64,000 bases of DNA from Pseudomonas putida. GTDB taxonomy: Bacteria > Pseudomonadota > Gammaproteobacteria > Pseudomonadales > Pseudomonadaceae. Shown one piece after another: positions 53,978 through 63,891 of the stretch. Position 1 is the first letter of the stretch. Each line of letters starts with the position of its first letter. The DNA is taken from NCBI RefSeq assembly GCF_022627325.1, contig NZ_JAETZZ010000002.1, positions 186,001-250,000 on the forward strand, read 5' to 3'. A model generated the notes under the pieces. That model saw only the letters and a program-made list of their open reading frames with translations, was not told where the DNA came from and searched no databases. Position numbers and translations under genes: made by a program.

Positions 53978-54588
53978 GCTGCGCACTCCAGCAGGTTCCA
54001 CGGGTCGGCCACCAGCCGTGCGCCAAGCGCCGACTTGAGCAGCACACGCGGTGCCGCCCCGGCCCATTCACGCAGGGCGATGCCACCTGCGGGCGTTTGC
54101 AGTTGCACATCGATACGGCAAGGGCCGCAGTCGAGGCTATCGAGCAACTCACGGGCTGCGGCCCGGCTCATGGGCCGCGGTGTGCGTAGCAGCAGGTCAA
54201 GGTCGCTGGCCGCGTGCAGCACCTCGACCCCGGTAGCCAGCTGGTAACCCGCCCCGCCTGTCGGCCCCCAGGCCAGCCCGCTGGCGTCAAGCAGCGGGGC
54301 CACGCTGGCCAGCGCCTGTAGCGCTGGCCAGGGGCTCGCGCCCTGCCCGCGCAAGGCTTCCGGGCGCAGATGCCGGCGAATGTCCGCCAGACGCATCTGC
54401 ACACCCAGGCGCTGGGCGCGCCCCTCCCCGCGCAACCCCACCGCCACCCACCCTGCCGCGCAGAACGCTCGGCGCACCACCACCGGTTGCCCGGCTGCCA
54501 GTACCTGCGTGGCCCAGGCAGGGGCATCGGCAGGGAGCGCGGCCGGGGGCATCCCCCAGAGCAGGTCATGTGGCTGCGGCGCGGTCAT
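53974..54588 (-). CDS. mdcG: Phosphoribosyl-dephospho-CoA transferase (MdcG)
   Basis: A 204 aa nucleotidyltransferase that attaches the 2'-phosphoribosyl-dephospho-CoA prosthetic group to apo-MdcC. ASDLDLLLRTPRPMSRAA holds the paired Asp of the nucleotidyltransferase site, with CGPCRIDVQLQTPAGGIAL. The ATG at 54588 starts one base before the end of mdcE. The N-terminal HDLLWGMPPAAL is typical. Confidence 0.88.
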   Translation of the reverse strand: MTAPQPHDLLWGMPPAALPADAPAWATQVLAAGQPVVVRRAFCAAGWVAVGLRGEGRAQRLGVQMRLADIRRHLRPEALRGQGASPWPALQALASVAPLLDASGLAWGPTGGAGYQLATGVEVLHAASDLDLLLRTPRPMSRAAARELLDSLDCGPCRIDVQLQTPAGGIALREWAGAAPRVLLKSALGARLVADPWNLLECAA

Positions 54589-54589
54589 C

Positions 54590-55381
54590 TCAGGCCTCCT
54601 GCCACTGGCTGCGCAAGCGTGCACGCACTTCGCGCGAAGCGCTGCGGTGCTCGCCGGCCAAACGTGACGTCAGCTCGGTGCTGTTGCCGATATCGCGCAG
54701 CGCTTCGGCCAGGCAGGCACGTACCTGGGTCAGGTCGCTTGCACTTGGGGTATCCGCGTTATCCACGCGCAGGCGCCGCCACAAAAGGCCCAGCGAGGCA
54801 TAGCTGGCCAGGTCGTAGGCCATCGGCGGAATCTCGGCGGCCAAGGCCTCCAGTTCGTCGACGCTGCGCAAGGTGATCCGCGCCGCCGCCGCTTTGCCCA
54901 TGGCGTGCACCATCACCCCGCTGTCATCCAGTGCAATCAGCCGCTGGGCCTGGTAGCCGTGGGCCAGAAACGCGCCAGACATGGCCTTGCCCACCAGCAG
55001 GCCGATGACCGGGTGGCCGGCCAGGCGTGCCTGGGCATAGGCCTGCACCGCAGCGGCCAGCGCCTGGTGGATGCCCAAGGCTTCCTCGCGGCGGCCGTAG
55101 GCCTGGCTGGGCACATCGATGACCGCGACGATGGCGCGCTTCTCGCCATCGCGGTCCAGTTCGATCGCTTCGCTCACTGCCTTGGCCAGCGCCCAGCCTT
55201 CGAGCAGGCCGACCTCACCGTTGCGCGCCCGGGGGAACGGGTTGTGCGCATCCGGCACCACGGCGATGAAGCGCGCCGGGCGGTTGTCCAGTTCGCCGTC
55301 GATGACCCGCAGCGAGGCGGGATAACCCGACAGTGCTTCGCCGCCGGCCAAGCCTGGCAGCCAGTTCAGGGCACGGTTCAT
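54590..55381 (-). CDS. mdcE: Malonate decarboxylase gamma subunit (MdcE)
   Basis: A 263 aa carboxyltransferase-fold subunit which, with MdcD, decarboxylates malonyl-S-ACP to acetyl-S-ACP. Key segments are VVPDAHNPFPRARNGEVGLL, VIGLLVGKAMSGAFLAHGYQA and DDSGVMVHAMGKAAAARITL. It overlaps mdcD by four bases. No biotin carboxylase subunit is present in the operon, as expected for the biotin-independent soluble type. Confidence 0.92.
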   Translation of the reverse strand: MNRALNWLPGLAGGEALSGYPASLRVIDGELDNRPARFIAVVPDAHNPFPRARNGEVGLLEGWALAKAVSEAIELDRDGEKRAIVAVIDVPSQAYGRREEALGIHQALAAAVQAYAQARLAGHPVIGLLVGKAMSGAFLAHGYQAQRLIALDDSGVMVHAMGKAAAARITLRSVDELEALAAEIPPMAYDLASYASLGLLWRRLRVDNADTPSASDLTQVRACLAEALRDIGNSTELTSRLAGEHRSASREVRARLRSQWQEA

Positions 55382-56226
55382 GGGGCATCTCCTTGATAAA
55401 GGGCGCGTACGGCAGCGGCATCCAGTTGCGGGCAGGCGTTGCCCAGGCTTGCGAGCCGTTCGAGGTACCAGGCATGGCGACCTGCGCGGTCGGCACTGGG
55501 GGCGTCGAGCAATTGCAGCAGTTGCTGGCGAATGCTGTCGACGTCATCGGCCACATAACCATCCACCAGGCCGCTGGCATACCGCTGCTCGCCACCGGTC
55601 AGGCTCCAGATGAAGGGACGGTCCTTGGCGTCGTACTCGGCGATACCGGCTTCCTGCTCGATCACCTGCGGGCCGTTGAGGCCCAGGCGCGCCTCTCGGG
55701 TCACCAGCAGGTGGCTACACAGCCCCGCAGCGATGGACATGCCGCCAAAACAGCCCACCGAGCCTGCGACCAGGCCCACCACCGGCTGATAGCGGCGCAG
55801 CTCGACGATGGCTGCCTGGATCTCGGCAATCGCCGCCAGGCCAAGGTTGGCCTCCTGCAGGCGCACCCCGCCGGTTTCCAGCAGCAGCACGGCGCAGGTC
55901 GGGATACCGTTGCGGTTGTCTTCGATGGCCAGCTCCAGGGCACCGGCAATCTTGGCCCCGCCCACTTCGCCCATGCTGCCCCCCTGGAAGGCGCCTTCGA
56001 TGGCGGCGATGACCGAGTTGCGGCCACCCAGCAAGCCCTTGGCGATGACCACGCCATCGTCGGCCTGGGGCACGATGCCCTGGCGCGGCAACCACGGCGA
56101 CATCAGCCGCTCGAACGGGCCGAGCAGCTCGCGAAAACTGCCCGGGTCGAGCAAGGTGCGGGCACGCTGGCGCGCCCCCAGTTCGACGAAGCTGCGGCTT
56201 TGCAGCAGGCGTTCGGTGTCAGTCAT
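55378..56226 (-). CDS. mdcD: Malonate decarboxylase beta subunit (MdcD)
   Basis: A 282 aa carboxyltransferase-like subunit. RSFVELGARQRARTLLDPGS at the N-terminus, DDGVVIAKGLLGGRNSVIAAIEGAF is broken by the domain turn, and VGLVAGSVGCFGGMSIAAGL contains the oxyanion glycines. It forms the decarboxylase with MdcE. It overlaps mdcC by eight bases. Confidence 0.92.
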   Translation of the reverse strand: MTDTERLLQSRSFVELGARQRARTLLDPGSFRELLGPFERLMSPWLPRQGIVPQADDGVVIAKGLLGGRNSVIAAIEGAFQGGSMGEVGGAKIAGALELAIEDNRNGIPTCAVLLLETGGVRLQEANLGLAAIAEIQAAIVELRRYQPVVGLVAGSVGCFGGMSIAAGLCSHLLVTREARLGLNGPQVIEQEAGIAEYDAKDRPFIWSLTGGEQRYASGLVDGYVADDVDSIRQQLLQLLDAPSADRAGRHAWYLERLASLGNACPQLDAAAVRALYQGDAP

Positions 56227-56518
56227 GGGCGATCTCCTCGAAACCTTGCTCAAGGCGCAGGCGTACCACCCCAGGCGTGGCGCCAAAGTCATGGATGTCG
56301 ATGTTTACCGCCGGCCATGTGCGTTCTTGGAACAGGCGCTGGAACAGTTGCTCCCAGCGGGCGCCGCTGCCGTTGACCGAGGTCACCACCTGAATGTTCA
56401 GGCTGCCGGCGGTGCCGGGTTCCATCAGGACTTCCAGGTCGCCCGAGCTGACGCAACCCACCAGGGTGCGGCCACGGCCAGGCTCGGTGGCAGGGAATTG
56501 AAAGGTCAGGGTTTCCAT
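56219..56518 (-). CDS. mdcC: Malonate decarboxylase acyl carrier protein (MdcC)
   Basis: A 99 aa delta subunit. The prosthetic group attaches to a serine in GCVSSGDLEV, most likely Ser25. The family C-terminus DFGATPGVVRLRLEQGFEEI is present. It carries malonyl, then acetyl, thioester. One base separates its start from the mdcB stop. Confidence 0.93.
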   Translation of the reverse strand: METLTFQFPATEPGRGRTLVGCVSSGDLEVLMEPGTAGSLNIQVVTSVNGSGARWEQLFQRLFQERTWPAVNIDIHDFGATPGVVRLRLEQGFEEIAHD

Positions 56519-56519
56519 G

Positions 56520-57458
56520 TCACAGGCTCCCGGCTTTGTCGAGAAACAGGCAGGCGGCCAGCAGGTCGGCGGCACCGCCCGGTGAGGCGTTCAGTTGCAG
56601 CAGTTGGGTGTCCAGCAGACGCAAGAGGCGGCGGCCGTCAAGGGTGGCACTGCCACCGGCTGCGAGCACACGGCGGGCGCCCTGCTGCAGCGTTTGCAGG
56701 CCCTGCGGGCCGGCGCGCCAGAGCACGCAGGTATCACTCAGCGCGGCCATGATCGCCAGCAAGGCATCGAGGCGTGCGTGGTTTTCGCTGGCACCGTTGG
56801 CGCGGCTGCGGCGCAGTTGCGGCAGGCCGTGGCCGATGACGGCAGGAAAGCCCTGTTGCGCCTGTTCGCGGGCACCGCCGGCGCCGTAACGGCGGCGTAC
56901 CTGGGTGCCGTGGCTGTCGTGGGTGGCGGCGGCTGGGTCCTCGATCAGGGCGATGCGCCCGGCACGGGCTGCGACGGTACTCGCGTCGGCCTTGGCATCC
57001 AGGGCCTGGGCGGCCACCAGCAGGCCAAGGGCCCAGATCGCGCCGCGGTGGGTGTTGACGCCGCAGGTGGTGGCCAGCATCGCGGCCTCCCCTTCACGGC
57101 CGATACGGCCCAGCTCGATGCGCAGCGCCGGGCCAACCTCGCCATGGGCCTGGGCGGCGCCGGCCATTTGCCGCAAGCAAGGCCAAAGGGCAAGCGCCGA
57201 GGCATGCATCATGGCCAGCGTCATGTCGCTGTGCGCGCCGCTGCTGCGCCGGTCCACAAGGCCAGGCTTGGGTGACAGGTCGGCCTCGTCGATCAGCGCT
57301 TCCACCGCCAGGTCGGCCAGGTGGTCGGCAAGGGGAATTGCGCTTTCAGCGGCCGGCGTGATCACAGGCAAGCCGGCTGCCAAAGGGATCGGGCAGTGTT
57401 CAAGCGGGCGCGCGGCCCGGTGAAACGGAGCATAGGGTTGCAGATTGAATAGTTGCAT
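56520..57458 (-). CDS. mdcB: Triphosphoribosyl-dephospho-CoA synthase (MdcB)
   Basis: A 312 aa CitG-family enzyme that makes the prosthetic group precursor from ATP and dephospho-Co[44 protein letters not shown] and [17 protein letters not shown] are conserved. The ATG at 57458 overlaps the mdcA stop (TGATG). Confidence 0.92.
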   Translation of the reverse strand: MQLFNLQPYAPFHRAARPLEHCPIPLAAGLPVITPAAESAIPLADHLADLAVEALIDEADLSPKPGLVDRRSSGAHSDMTLAMMHASALALWPCLRQMAGAAQAHGEVGPALRIELGRIGREGEAAMLATTCGVNTHRGAIWALGLLVAAQALDAKADASTVAARAGRIALIEDPAAATHDSHGTQVRRRYGAGGAREQAQQGFPAVIGHGLPQLRRSRANGASENHARLDALLAIMAALSDTCVLWRAGPQGLQTLQQGARRVLAAGGSATLDGRRLLRLLDTQLLQLNASPGGAADLLAACLFLDKAGSL

Positions 57459-59119
57459 CACCAGCTCCTGAACCGTGCAGGTGGGTTGTACAGGCCACCG
57501 GACCACTCCACCAGGTCTGCGATGCTGCGTGCCGCGAGCAGTTCGCGGTTGGCATCGGTGCGGCGGATGCCGAGGTCTTCGGGCAAGGCGACCAGGCCTT
57601 GCTGGCGCAGACGTAAAGTGTCCTTGGGGTCGTGGCGCAAGCCAATGGCGGTGACCCCGGCCACGGCGGCAATCATCTGCTGGCGCTCTTGCAGGCTGCG
57701 CGCCTTGTACAGGTAGGCGATCCCCTCTTCGGTCAGCAGGTGGGTGACGTCATCGCCGTAGATCATCACCGGTGCCAGCGGCATGCCGGCCTTCTTCGCC
57801 ACGTCCACGGCGTCCAGGGTTTCGACGAAGGTCGGTTTGCCGCCTTCCTGGTAGGTTTCGACCATCTGCACCACCAGTTTGCGGCCGCGTTCGAGCAAGG
57901 TGTCGGGCACCGTCATGTCGAGCCAGGCCGCAGTGGCGTGGCGCCGGCCGCGGGGGTCGTGGCCCATGTTCGGCGCGCCGCCGAAGCCGGCCAGGCGGCC
58001 CCGGGTCACGGTCGAGGAATGGCCATCACCATCGACCTGCAAGGTGGCGCCGATGAACAGGTCGACCGCGTACTGCCCTGCCAGTTGGCACATCATGCGG
58101 TTGGAGCGCAGCGAGCCATCGCGGCCGGTGAAAAACACGTCCGGGCGTTGCGCGATGTAGTCCTCCATCCCCAGTTCAGTGCCAAAGCAATGCACGCTTT
58201 CGACCCAGCCGGTCTCGATGGCCGGGATCAGCGTGGGGTGCGGGTTGAGCGTCCAGTTGCGGCAGATCTTGCCTTTGAGGCCCAGCGACTCGCCGTAGGT
58301 CGGCAAGATCAGCTCGATGGCGGCCGTGTTGAACCCAATGCCGTGGTTGAGCGACTGCACCTTGTGCTTTTCGTAGATGCCACGGATGGCCATCATCGCC
58401 ATCAGCACGTGCACCGGTTTTATGTGCCGCGGGTCGCGGGTGAACAGCGGCTCGATGTAGAACGGCTGGTCAGCGACCACCACGAAGTCTACCCAGGAGG
58501 CCGGAATGTCCACCCGTGGCAGGTCGTCGACGCGCTCGACCAGCTGGTTGACCTGAGCGATCACCAGGCCATCGCTGAAGGCTGCCGGCTCCACCAGGGC
58601 CGGGGTGTCCTCGGTACTGGGGCCGGTGTACAGGTTGCCGTCACGGTCGGCCATGAACCCGGCGACCAGCGTGACATTGGGGATCAGGTCGACCAGCAGG
58701 CGCGAGTACAACTCGATGTAGGTATGAATGGCGCCGACTTCGAGCAGGCCGTCTTCGAGCAGTTGGCCGATGCGCAGGCTCTGGGGCCCTGCGAACGAAA
58801 AGTCGAGCTTACGGGCGATGCCCCGTTCGAACAGGTCCAGGTGCTCGGCGCGGCTGACGCTGGGCATGATCATGTGCAGGTCGTGCAGCTGCTCGGGGTT
58901 GGCCTTGGCCAGCGAACGGGAGAGGAAGTCGGCCTGCTTCTGGTTGTTGCCTTCGAGCACCACCCGGTCACCTGGGGCGATCAACAGCTCCAGTGCCTCG
59001 ACGATGCGTTCGGTCGGCAGCACCACACCGTCGGCCAGGTGACGGACCCGCTCCAGGCGGCGCTGCTTCTCGGCGCGCCGCCTGGACCACTGCGGCGGTG
59101 GATTCTTCGTTATGGTCAT
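57458..59119 (-). CDS. mdcA: Malonate decarboxylase alpha subunit, ACP transferase (MdcA)
   Basis: A 553 aa CoA-transferase-like subunit that exchanges acetyl for malonyl on the carrier. [27 protein letters not shown] is split near residue 25-50; [38 protein letters not shown] and [20 protein letters not shown] are typical. The ATG at 59119 has ggag seven bases upstream. It is the first gene of the mdcABCDEGH-madLM operon, whose promoter should lie in 59120-59400. Confidence 0.93.
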   Translation of the reverse strand: MTITKNPPPQWSRRRAEKQRRLERVRHLADGVVLPTERIVEALELLIAPGDRVVLEGNNQKQADFLSRSLAKANPEQLHDLHMIMPSVSRAEHLDLFERGIARKLDFSFAGPQSLRIGQLLEDGLLEVGAIHTYIELYSRLLVDLIPNVTLVAGFMADRDGNLYTGPSTEDTPALVEPAAFSDGLVIAQVNQLVERVDDLPRVDIPASWVDFVVVADQPFYIEPLFTRDPRHIKPVHVLMAMMAIRGIYEKHKVQSLNHGIGFNTAAIELILPTYGESLGLKGKICRNWTLNPHPTLIPAIETGWVESVHCFGTELGMEDYIAQRPDVFFTGRDGSLRSNRMMCQLAGQYAVDLFIGATLQVDGDGHSSTVTRGRLAGFGGAPNMGHDPRGRRHATAAWLDMTVPDTLLERGRKLVVQMVETYQEGGKPTFVETLDAVDVAKKAGMPLAPVMIYGDDVTHLLTEEGIAYLYKARSLQERQQMIAAVAGVTAIGLRHDPKDTLRLRQQGLVALPEDLGIRRTDANRELLAARSIADLVEWSGGLYNPPARFRSW

Positions 59120-59167
59120 GGGTGACTCCACGGTTCGCTGTCGTAGAGGCACAGTAGGACTGGGCGG

Positions 59168-59183
59168 TTGAGTGATCAATCAA
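59168..59183 (-). promoter_or_regulatory. Candidate operator upstream of mdcA
   Basis: ttgagtgatcaatcaa is a 16-bp dyad with one mismatch, centred about 57 bases before the mdcA start. This is the place and shape expected for the malonate-responsive regulator's site; nearby taatgattgca at about 59212 may be a second half site. Confidence 0.4.
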
Positions 59184-59401
59184 GCTGGCGGCGTGATCGT
59201 TACGCTCAGGGTAATGATTGCACTTGGCTTGCCTGCGGTGCACTAGCCTGAAAGACTCAACGCCGGAGCCCTGGCAAAAACGCACGCCTCACCTGCAGAT
59301 ATATCCATTGTGCAGGGCAATTTTGCATGACAGGATCCATCGATCCTCCAGCGCACTCCAGACTTCACTTGGAAAATCAATAACAAAGCAGGGAGAACGC
59401 G

Positions 59402-60472
59402 ATGACCGCGCACGCTCATACCTCGGCAACGGCCCATGTTCTGGCCGAGGTCCGCAACCAGATTGGCCACCTCACCCTCAACCGCCCCAGTGGCCTCAAT
59501 GCCCTGACCCTCGACATGGTGCGCAGCCTGCGCCAGCACTTGGACCGCTGGGCCGATGACCCGCACGTGCAAGCCGTGGTGCTGCGCGGCGAAGGCCCCA
59601 AAGGCTTTTGCGCCGGCGGCGACATCCGCTCGCTGCATGACAGCTACAAGGCCGGCGACACGCTGCACGAAGACTTCTTCGTCGAGGAATACGCCTTGGA
59701 CCTGGTGATCCACCGCTACCGCAAACCGGTACTGGTGCTGATGGACGGCTTCACCCTCGGTGGCGCCATGGGCCTGGCACAGGGCTGCGACCTGCGTATC
59801 GTCACCGAGCGCAGCCGGCTGGGGATGCCCGAGGTCGGCATCGGCTATTTCCCGGACGTTGGCGGCAGCTACTTCCTCTCACGCATCCCGGGCGAGCTGG
59901 GCACCTATCTGGGCGTCAGTGGCGCGCAGATCCAGGCGGCCGACGCGCTGTACTGCGGGCTGGCCGACTGGTACCTGCCAAGCGAAAAACTTGCTGAACT
60001 CGATGAAGGCCTCGACCGCCTGGACCTCGGCGCCCATCCGCTCAAGGCCCTGCAGGGGCTGCTGGCCAGGCTGGGCAAGCAGGTGCTGGACGACGCACCA
60101 CTGGAAAGCCTGCGCCCGGTCATCGACCACTACTTCGCTCAGCCTGATGTGGCAGCGATCATCGAGCAATTGCGGGCAGTCAGCATCGGCGACAGCCACC
60201 AATGGGCACTGGCCACTGCCGACCAGCTGGAAAGCCGCTCGCCACTGGCCATGGCGGTTACCCTGGAGATGCTGCGCCGCGGCCGTCACCTGCCGCTGGA
60301 AGCCTGCTTCGCCATGGAGCTGCACCTGGACCGCCAATGGTTCCGCCACGGCGACATCATCGAAGGCGTGCGCGCCCTGATCATCGACAAGGACAAACAG
60401 CCACGCTGGAACCCGCCGACCCTGGCGGGGCTGCAACGCCAGCGCGTCGACCAATTCTTCGAAGGCCTGTGA
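59402..60472 (+). CDS. Enoyl-CoA hydratase/3-hydroxyisobutyryl-CoA hydrolase-like protein
   Basis: A 356 aa crotonase-fold enzyme. Its length and motifs ([59 protein letters not shown]) fit the HIBCH branch, in which the Glu in MPEVGIG and Asp in FPDVGG act in thioester hydrolysis. It would cleave 3-hydroxyisobutyryl-CoA in valine breakdown or a related short acyl-CoA. Start follows gcagggagaacgcg. An acyl-CoA dehydrogenase gene follows 16 bp downstream. Confidence 0.85.
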   Translation: MTAHAHTSATAHVLAEVRNQIGHLTLNRPSGLNALTLDMVRSLRQHLDRWADDPHVQAVVLRGEGPKGFCAGGDIRSLHDSYKAGDTLHEDFFVEEYALDLVIHRYRKPVLVLMDGFTLGGAMGLAQGCDLRIVTERSRLGMPEVGIGYFPDVGGSYFLSRIPGELGTYLGVSGAQIQAADALYCGLADWYLPSEKLAELDEGLDRLDLGAHPLKALQGLLARLGKQVLDDAPLESLRPVIDHYFAQPDVAAIIEQLRAVSIGDSHQWALATADQLESRSPLAMAVTLEMLRRGRHLPLEACFAMELHLDRQWFRHGDIIEGVRALIIDKDKQPRWNPPTLAGLQRQRVDQFFEGL

Positions 60473-60488
60473 GCCGGGGAGTACTCAG

Positions 60489-61640
60489 ATGCAAGACGTA
60501 GAACTGAGCGAAGAGCAGATCATGATCCGCGACATGGCCCGGGACTTCGCCCGCGGCGAAATCGCCCCGCACGCCCAGGCCTGGGAAAAGGCCGGCTGGA
60601 TCGATGACGGCGTGGTGCGCAAGATGGGTGAACTGGGGCTCCTGGGCATGGTGGTGCCGGAAGACTTCGGGGGCAGCTACACCGACTACGTGGCCTACGC
60701 CCTGGCCGTGGAGGAAATTTCCGCAGGCTGCGGCGCCACCGGGGCGATGATGAGCATCCACAATTCGGTGGGCTGCGGCCCGCTGCTGGCCTACGGCACC
60801 CCCGAGCAGCAGCAAGCCTGGCTGCCGCGCCTGGCCAGCGGCGAAGTGATTGGCTGCTTCTGCCTGACCGAGCCGCAGGCCGGTTCTGAAGCGCACAACC
60901 TGCGCACCCGCGCCGAATTGATCGACGGCCAATGGGTGATCAATGGCGCCAAGCAGTTCGTCAGCAACGCCCGCCGCGCGGGCCTGGCCATCGTCTTCGC
61001 CGTGACTGGCCCAGCGCTGGGCAAGAAAGGCCTCTCGGCATTCCTGGTGCCCACCGACAACCCGGGGTTCAAGGTCGACCGCAGCGAGCACAAGATGGGT
61101 ATCCGCGCCTCCGACACCTGCGCCGTCACCTTCGATCATTGCCGCATCCCCGCCGCCAACCTGTTGGGTGAGCGTGGCAAGGGCCTGGCCATTGCCTTGT
61201 CCAACCTTGAAGGCGGGCGTATCGGCATCGCGGCCCAGGCCTTGGGTATCGCCCGCGCCGCGTTCGAGGCGGCGCTGGCCTATTCCCGCGACCGGGTGCA
61301 GTTCGGCAAGCCGATCAACGAGCACCAGAGCATCGCCAACCTGCTGGCCGACATGCAGGTGCAGGTCAATGCCGCACGCTTGCTGATCCTGCATGCCGCA
61401 CGCCTGCGCAGCGCGGGCAAACCCTGCCTGTCGGAGGCGTCGCAGGCCAAGCTGTTCGCATCGGAGATGGCCGAGCGGGTGTGTTCGATGGCGATCCAGG
61501 TGCATGGCGGCTATGGCTACCTGGAAGACTACCCGGTCGAGCGCTATTACCGTGACGCGCGCATCACACAGATCTATGAAGGGTCGAGCGAAATCCAGCG
61601 GATGTTGATTGCCAGGGAGTTGAAGCACTATCCGTTGTGA
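60489..61640 (+). CDS. Short/branched-chain acyl-CoA dehydrogenase
   Basis: A 383 aa FAD enzyme of the isobutyryl-CoA dehydrogenase type. [17 protein letters not shown] binds flavin and substrate, [18 protein letters not shown] is the second signature, and the base is the Glu in [16 protein letters not shown]. With the upstream hydrolase it forms a two-gene operon for branched acyl-CoA oxidation, but other valine-pathway genes (mmsA, mmsB, bkd) are not in the window. Start follows ggggagtactcag. Confidence 0.88.
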   Translation: MQDVELSEEQIMIRDMARDFARGEIAPHAQAWEKAGWIDDGVVRKMGELGLLGMVVPEDFGGSYTDYVAYALAVEEISAGCGATGAMMSIHNSVGCGPLLAYGTPEQQQAWLPRLASGEVIGCFCLTEPQAGSEAHNLRTRAELIDGQWVINGAKQFVSNARRAGLAIVFAVTGPALGKKGLSAFLVPTDNPGFKVDRSEHKMGIRASDTCAVTFDHCRIPAANLLGERGKGLAIALSNLEGGRIGIAAQALGIARAAFEAALAYSRDRVQFGKPINEHQSIANLLADMQVQVNAARLLILHAARLRSAGKPCLSEASQAKLFASEMAERVCSMAIQVHGGYGYLEDYPVERYYRDARITQIYEGSSEIQRMLIARELKHYPL

Positions 61641-61663
61641 TGGTTCTCACCGGGCCCCAGGTC

Positions 61664-61696
61664 AAGCCCTGCCCGCCAGGCCGGCAGGGCTTTGTT
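61664..61696. terminator. Bidirectional terminator between convergent genes
   Basis: aagccctgcc (61664-61673) and ggcagggctt (61683-61692) are perfect inverted copies with a nine-base loop, followed by tgtt. It lies between the acyl-CoA dehydrogenase stop and the end of the AraC-family gene. Confidence 0.75.
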
Positions 61697-61700
61697 CGAA

Positions 61701-61725
61701 GTGGCTGGCTTGCCAGCGATTGCCC
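61701..61725. repeat. Degenerate single REP-like palindrome
   Basis: ggctggcttgccagcgat is a decayed copy of the gccggcttgccggcgat core found in doublets elsewhere in the window. It has no partner nearby. Confidence 0.45.
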
Positions 61726-61733
61726 CCGTCAAC

Positions 61734-62690
61734 TCAGCGCCGTTGCTTGAAGGTCTGCGAAGGCAACTGCCCAAAACGCTCACGGTAGGTGTCGGCAAAC
61801 CGCCCCAGGTGCAGGAAGCCGTAATCCATCGCCAGTTCCGTCACACTGCGCACCGCGCAACTGCTATCGCTCAGGCACGCATGCACCCGCTCCAGCTTGC
61901 GTTGCCGTACGTACTGTTTGGGTGTGGTGCCCAGGTGGCGATCGAACAACGCATAAAGTGAGCGCACACTCATGCAGGCCTGTTCGGCCAGGGTCTCGGC
62001 TGCCAGCTCCAGTTTGAGGTTGCGCTCGATGTAGTCGAGGATCCGCTCCAGGCTGGCCCCCGGCGTGCCCAGGCTTTCCCGGCGGATGTTGGTGCTCATC
62101 AGCGTCAACAGCTTGCTGGCGACGATCTGGCTGTAGTGCCCCTGCACCCGCGGCAGCGCATCACTCACCTCGGCCTCATGGCAGACCATGGCCAGCAGGT
62201 TGACGAAACCGTCCAGCTCTTCGAGCCGGTAGTGGTTGCGCAAAAAACGCACCCCGCCCTCAGGCCGCTGCCAGCGCTGCTCCTCGCAGATCGAGTCGAG
62301 CATGTGCGTCGGTACCTTGAGGATGAACTTCTCGCAGTCTTCGGAATAGGTAAGGTCCACCGGGTCGTCGGGGTTGATCAGCAGCAGCTCGCCTGGCACC
62401 AGGTGATGTTCGCGCTGTGGTCCGCGCCACAGGCAGTTGCCATGGAGCAGCACCTGCAGGTGATAGATGGTTTCCAGGGCCGGTGACGTGACCCGCACGC
62501 TGCCACCGTAGCTGATACGGCACAGGTCGAGTTCGGCGAACTTGCGGTGGCTGAGGCTGGACTGCGGGTGGGTGCTGCGCGACAGGCCGATGCAGTGCTG
62601 GCCGACGTGGCGGTTGACGTAATCGGACACCGCATAGGGGTCGGCGTGATGGAACACGCTACTGCGCTCGCTCAGCAGGCGGCTTTCCAT
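61734..62690 (-). CDS. AraC-family regulator, XylS/BenR type
   Basis: A 318 aa regulator. The N-terminal half closely follows XylS/BenR as I remember them: HADPYAVSDYVNRHVGQH, LDLCRISYGGSVRVTSPALE, LEIYHLQVLL-like effector strand, and LLLINPDDPVDLTYSEDCEK. The C-terminal AraC domain has two helix-turn-helices (LAEQACMSVRSLYALFDRHL and VTELAMDYGFLHLGRF). XylS and BenR activate benzoate or toluate genes with an aromatic acid effector. No ben or xyl catabolic gene is adjacent, so the target is unclear. Start is the ATG at 62690; 62696 is also in frame. Confidence 0.83.
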   Translation of the reverse strand: MESRLLSERSSVFHHADPYAVSDYVNRHVGQHCIGLSRSTHPQSSLSHRKFAELDLCRISYGGSVRVTSPALETIYHLQVLLHGNCLWRGPQREHHLVPGELLLINPDDPVDLTYSEDCEKFILKVPTHMLDSICEEQRWQRPEGGVRFLRNHYRLEELDGFVNLLAMVCHEAEVSDALPRVQGHYSQIVASKLLTLMSTNIRRESLGTPGASLERILDYIERNLKLELAAETLAEQACMSVRSLYALFDRHLGTTPKQYVRQRKLERVHACLSDSSCAVRSVTELAMDYGFLHLGRFADTYRERFGQLPSQTFKQRR

Positions 62691-63000
62691 AGGCAAGGCA
62701 CTCGGTATCGTTATTGTTCTGGGCGCCGCGTCCTACTGGCCCGGGGCCTGTGGTTGCGGTCAACGGTCATTCTACCGGGCCGGGGTCGGATTTCAGGGGG
62801 CAGCTGACCGCCGGTGGCTTGCTGACACACTAAGCAAATGAGCGGAGCTGGGCAATGCGATGTTCGGATTGGGTGGGCGGCTATCGGATAGGCGAAAGCA
62901 GCGTTTGGGCGGTTATCGCACGAAACAGTTTGCAACCAAGCTGCACGTCCACCCGGTAACTTTTCCGACATCCTAACCTGCGTATCTGTTAAAAAACCGC
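62691..63000. other. Intergenic region between divergent genes
   Basis: About 310 bp separating the BenR-like gene from the alpha/beta hydrolase gene. It should contain both promoters. I see no gene and no clear hairpin, and only short hydrophobic-poor frames. Confidence 0.5.
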
Positions 63001-63885
63001 ATGCCCATTTCCTTACGCACCCACCTGCGCCGTCGCTGGTTCACCTGGCTGTGCGCCACCTTCCTGGTTGTCGGCCTGCCAGCCGGCTGCGCCGTGTTGC
63101 AGCACAAGGAACGTGAACTGGTGTTCCGCATCGAGCCGGGCCAGGCAAGCTGGTTCCGTGGCCTGCCCAGTGGCGTGCAGGAACTGGACCTGCGCCCGCG
63201 CAGCTTCGCCGCCAACCAGAGCCTGCACGCCTGGTGGTGGCCGGCCCGCCGCGCCGATGCGCCGGCCATCCTCTACCTGCACGGCGTACGCTGGAACCTC
63301 ACCGGCCAGCTGTTTCGCATCGAACAGCTGCATGCCATGGGGTATTCGGTGCTGGCCGTGGATTACCGAGGTTTCGGCCAAAGCCGCGGCGGCCTGCCCT
63401 CCGAGGCGACCGTCTATGAAGACGCACGCATTGCCTGGGAGCGTTTTGCCCAGCTGCAGCCGGATGCGGGCAAACGCCTGATCTTTGGCCATTCGCTGGG
63501 CGGCGCGGTAGCGGTGGAGCTGGCTGCCGACCTGACGCGCCAGGCGCAGAAAGAAGGCGGGGCAGTGCCCGCACGGGGGCTGATCCTGGAGTCGACCTTC
63601 ACGTCACTGGGCGATGTCGCCGCTGCCGTGGCCGATACCACCCTGCCGGTGCGTTGGCTGCTGTCGCAGAAATTCGATTCGCTGGACAAGATCAAGGACG
63701 TCGGCCTGCCGCTGCTGCTGGTGCACGGCCTGGACGACCGTTTCGTGCCGCCGCGTTTCAGCCAGCAGTTGTTCGAGGCAGCGCAGCAGCCCAAGACCTT
63801 GTTGCTGGTACCGGGGGCCAGCCACAACAACAGCATGAGCCGCGCCGGCCAACGCTATCGAAATGCGATTCAGGCGTTGCTGTGA
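63001..63885 (+). CDS. Alpha/beta hydrolase, putative lipoprotein
   Basis: A 294 aa hydrolase with an N-terminal lipoprotein-like signal (LVVGLPAGC, Cys30). The fold shows LYLHGVRWNLTGQL (oxyanion loop), the nucleophile elbow FGHSLGGAVA with Ser165, HGLDDRFVPP with the acid, and GASHNN with the His. It resembles YfhR/BEM46-type membrane-linked esterases of unknown substrate. The ATG at 63001 is supported by the signal; the preceding bases (gttaaaaaaccgc) lack a strong ribosome binding site. Confidence 0.82.
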   Translation: MPISLRTHLRRRWFTWLCATFLVVGLPAGCAVLQHKERELVFRIEPGQASWFRGLPSGVQELDLRPRSFAANQSLHAWWWPARRADAPAILYLHGVRWNLTGQLFRIEQLHAMGYSVLAVDYRGFGQSRGGLPSEATVYEDARIAWERFAQLQPDAGKRLIFGHSLGGAVAVELAADLTRQAQKEGGAVPARGLILESTFTSLGDVAAAVADTTLPVRWLLSQKFDSLDKIKDVGLPLLLVHGLDDRFVPPRFSQQLFEAAQQPKTLLLVPGASHNNSMSRAGQRYRNAIQALL

Positions 63886-63891
63886 CGGCGT

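Noticed and set aside
57632..59125. Long plus-strand open frame across mdcA
   Set aside because: Antisense to mdcA, compositionally odd, no recognisable domain.
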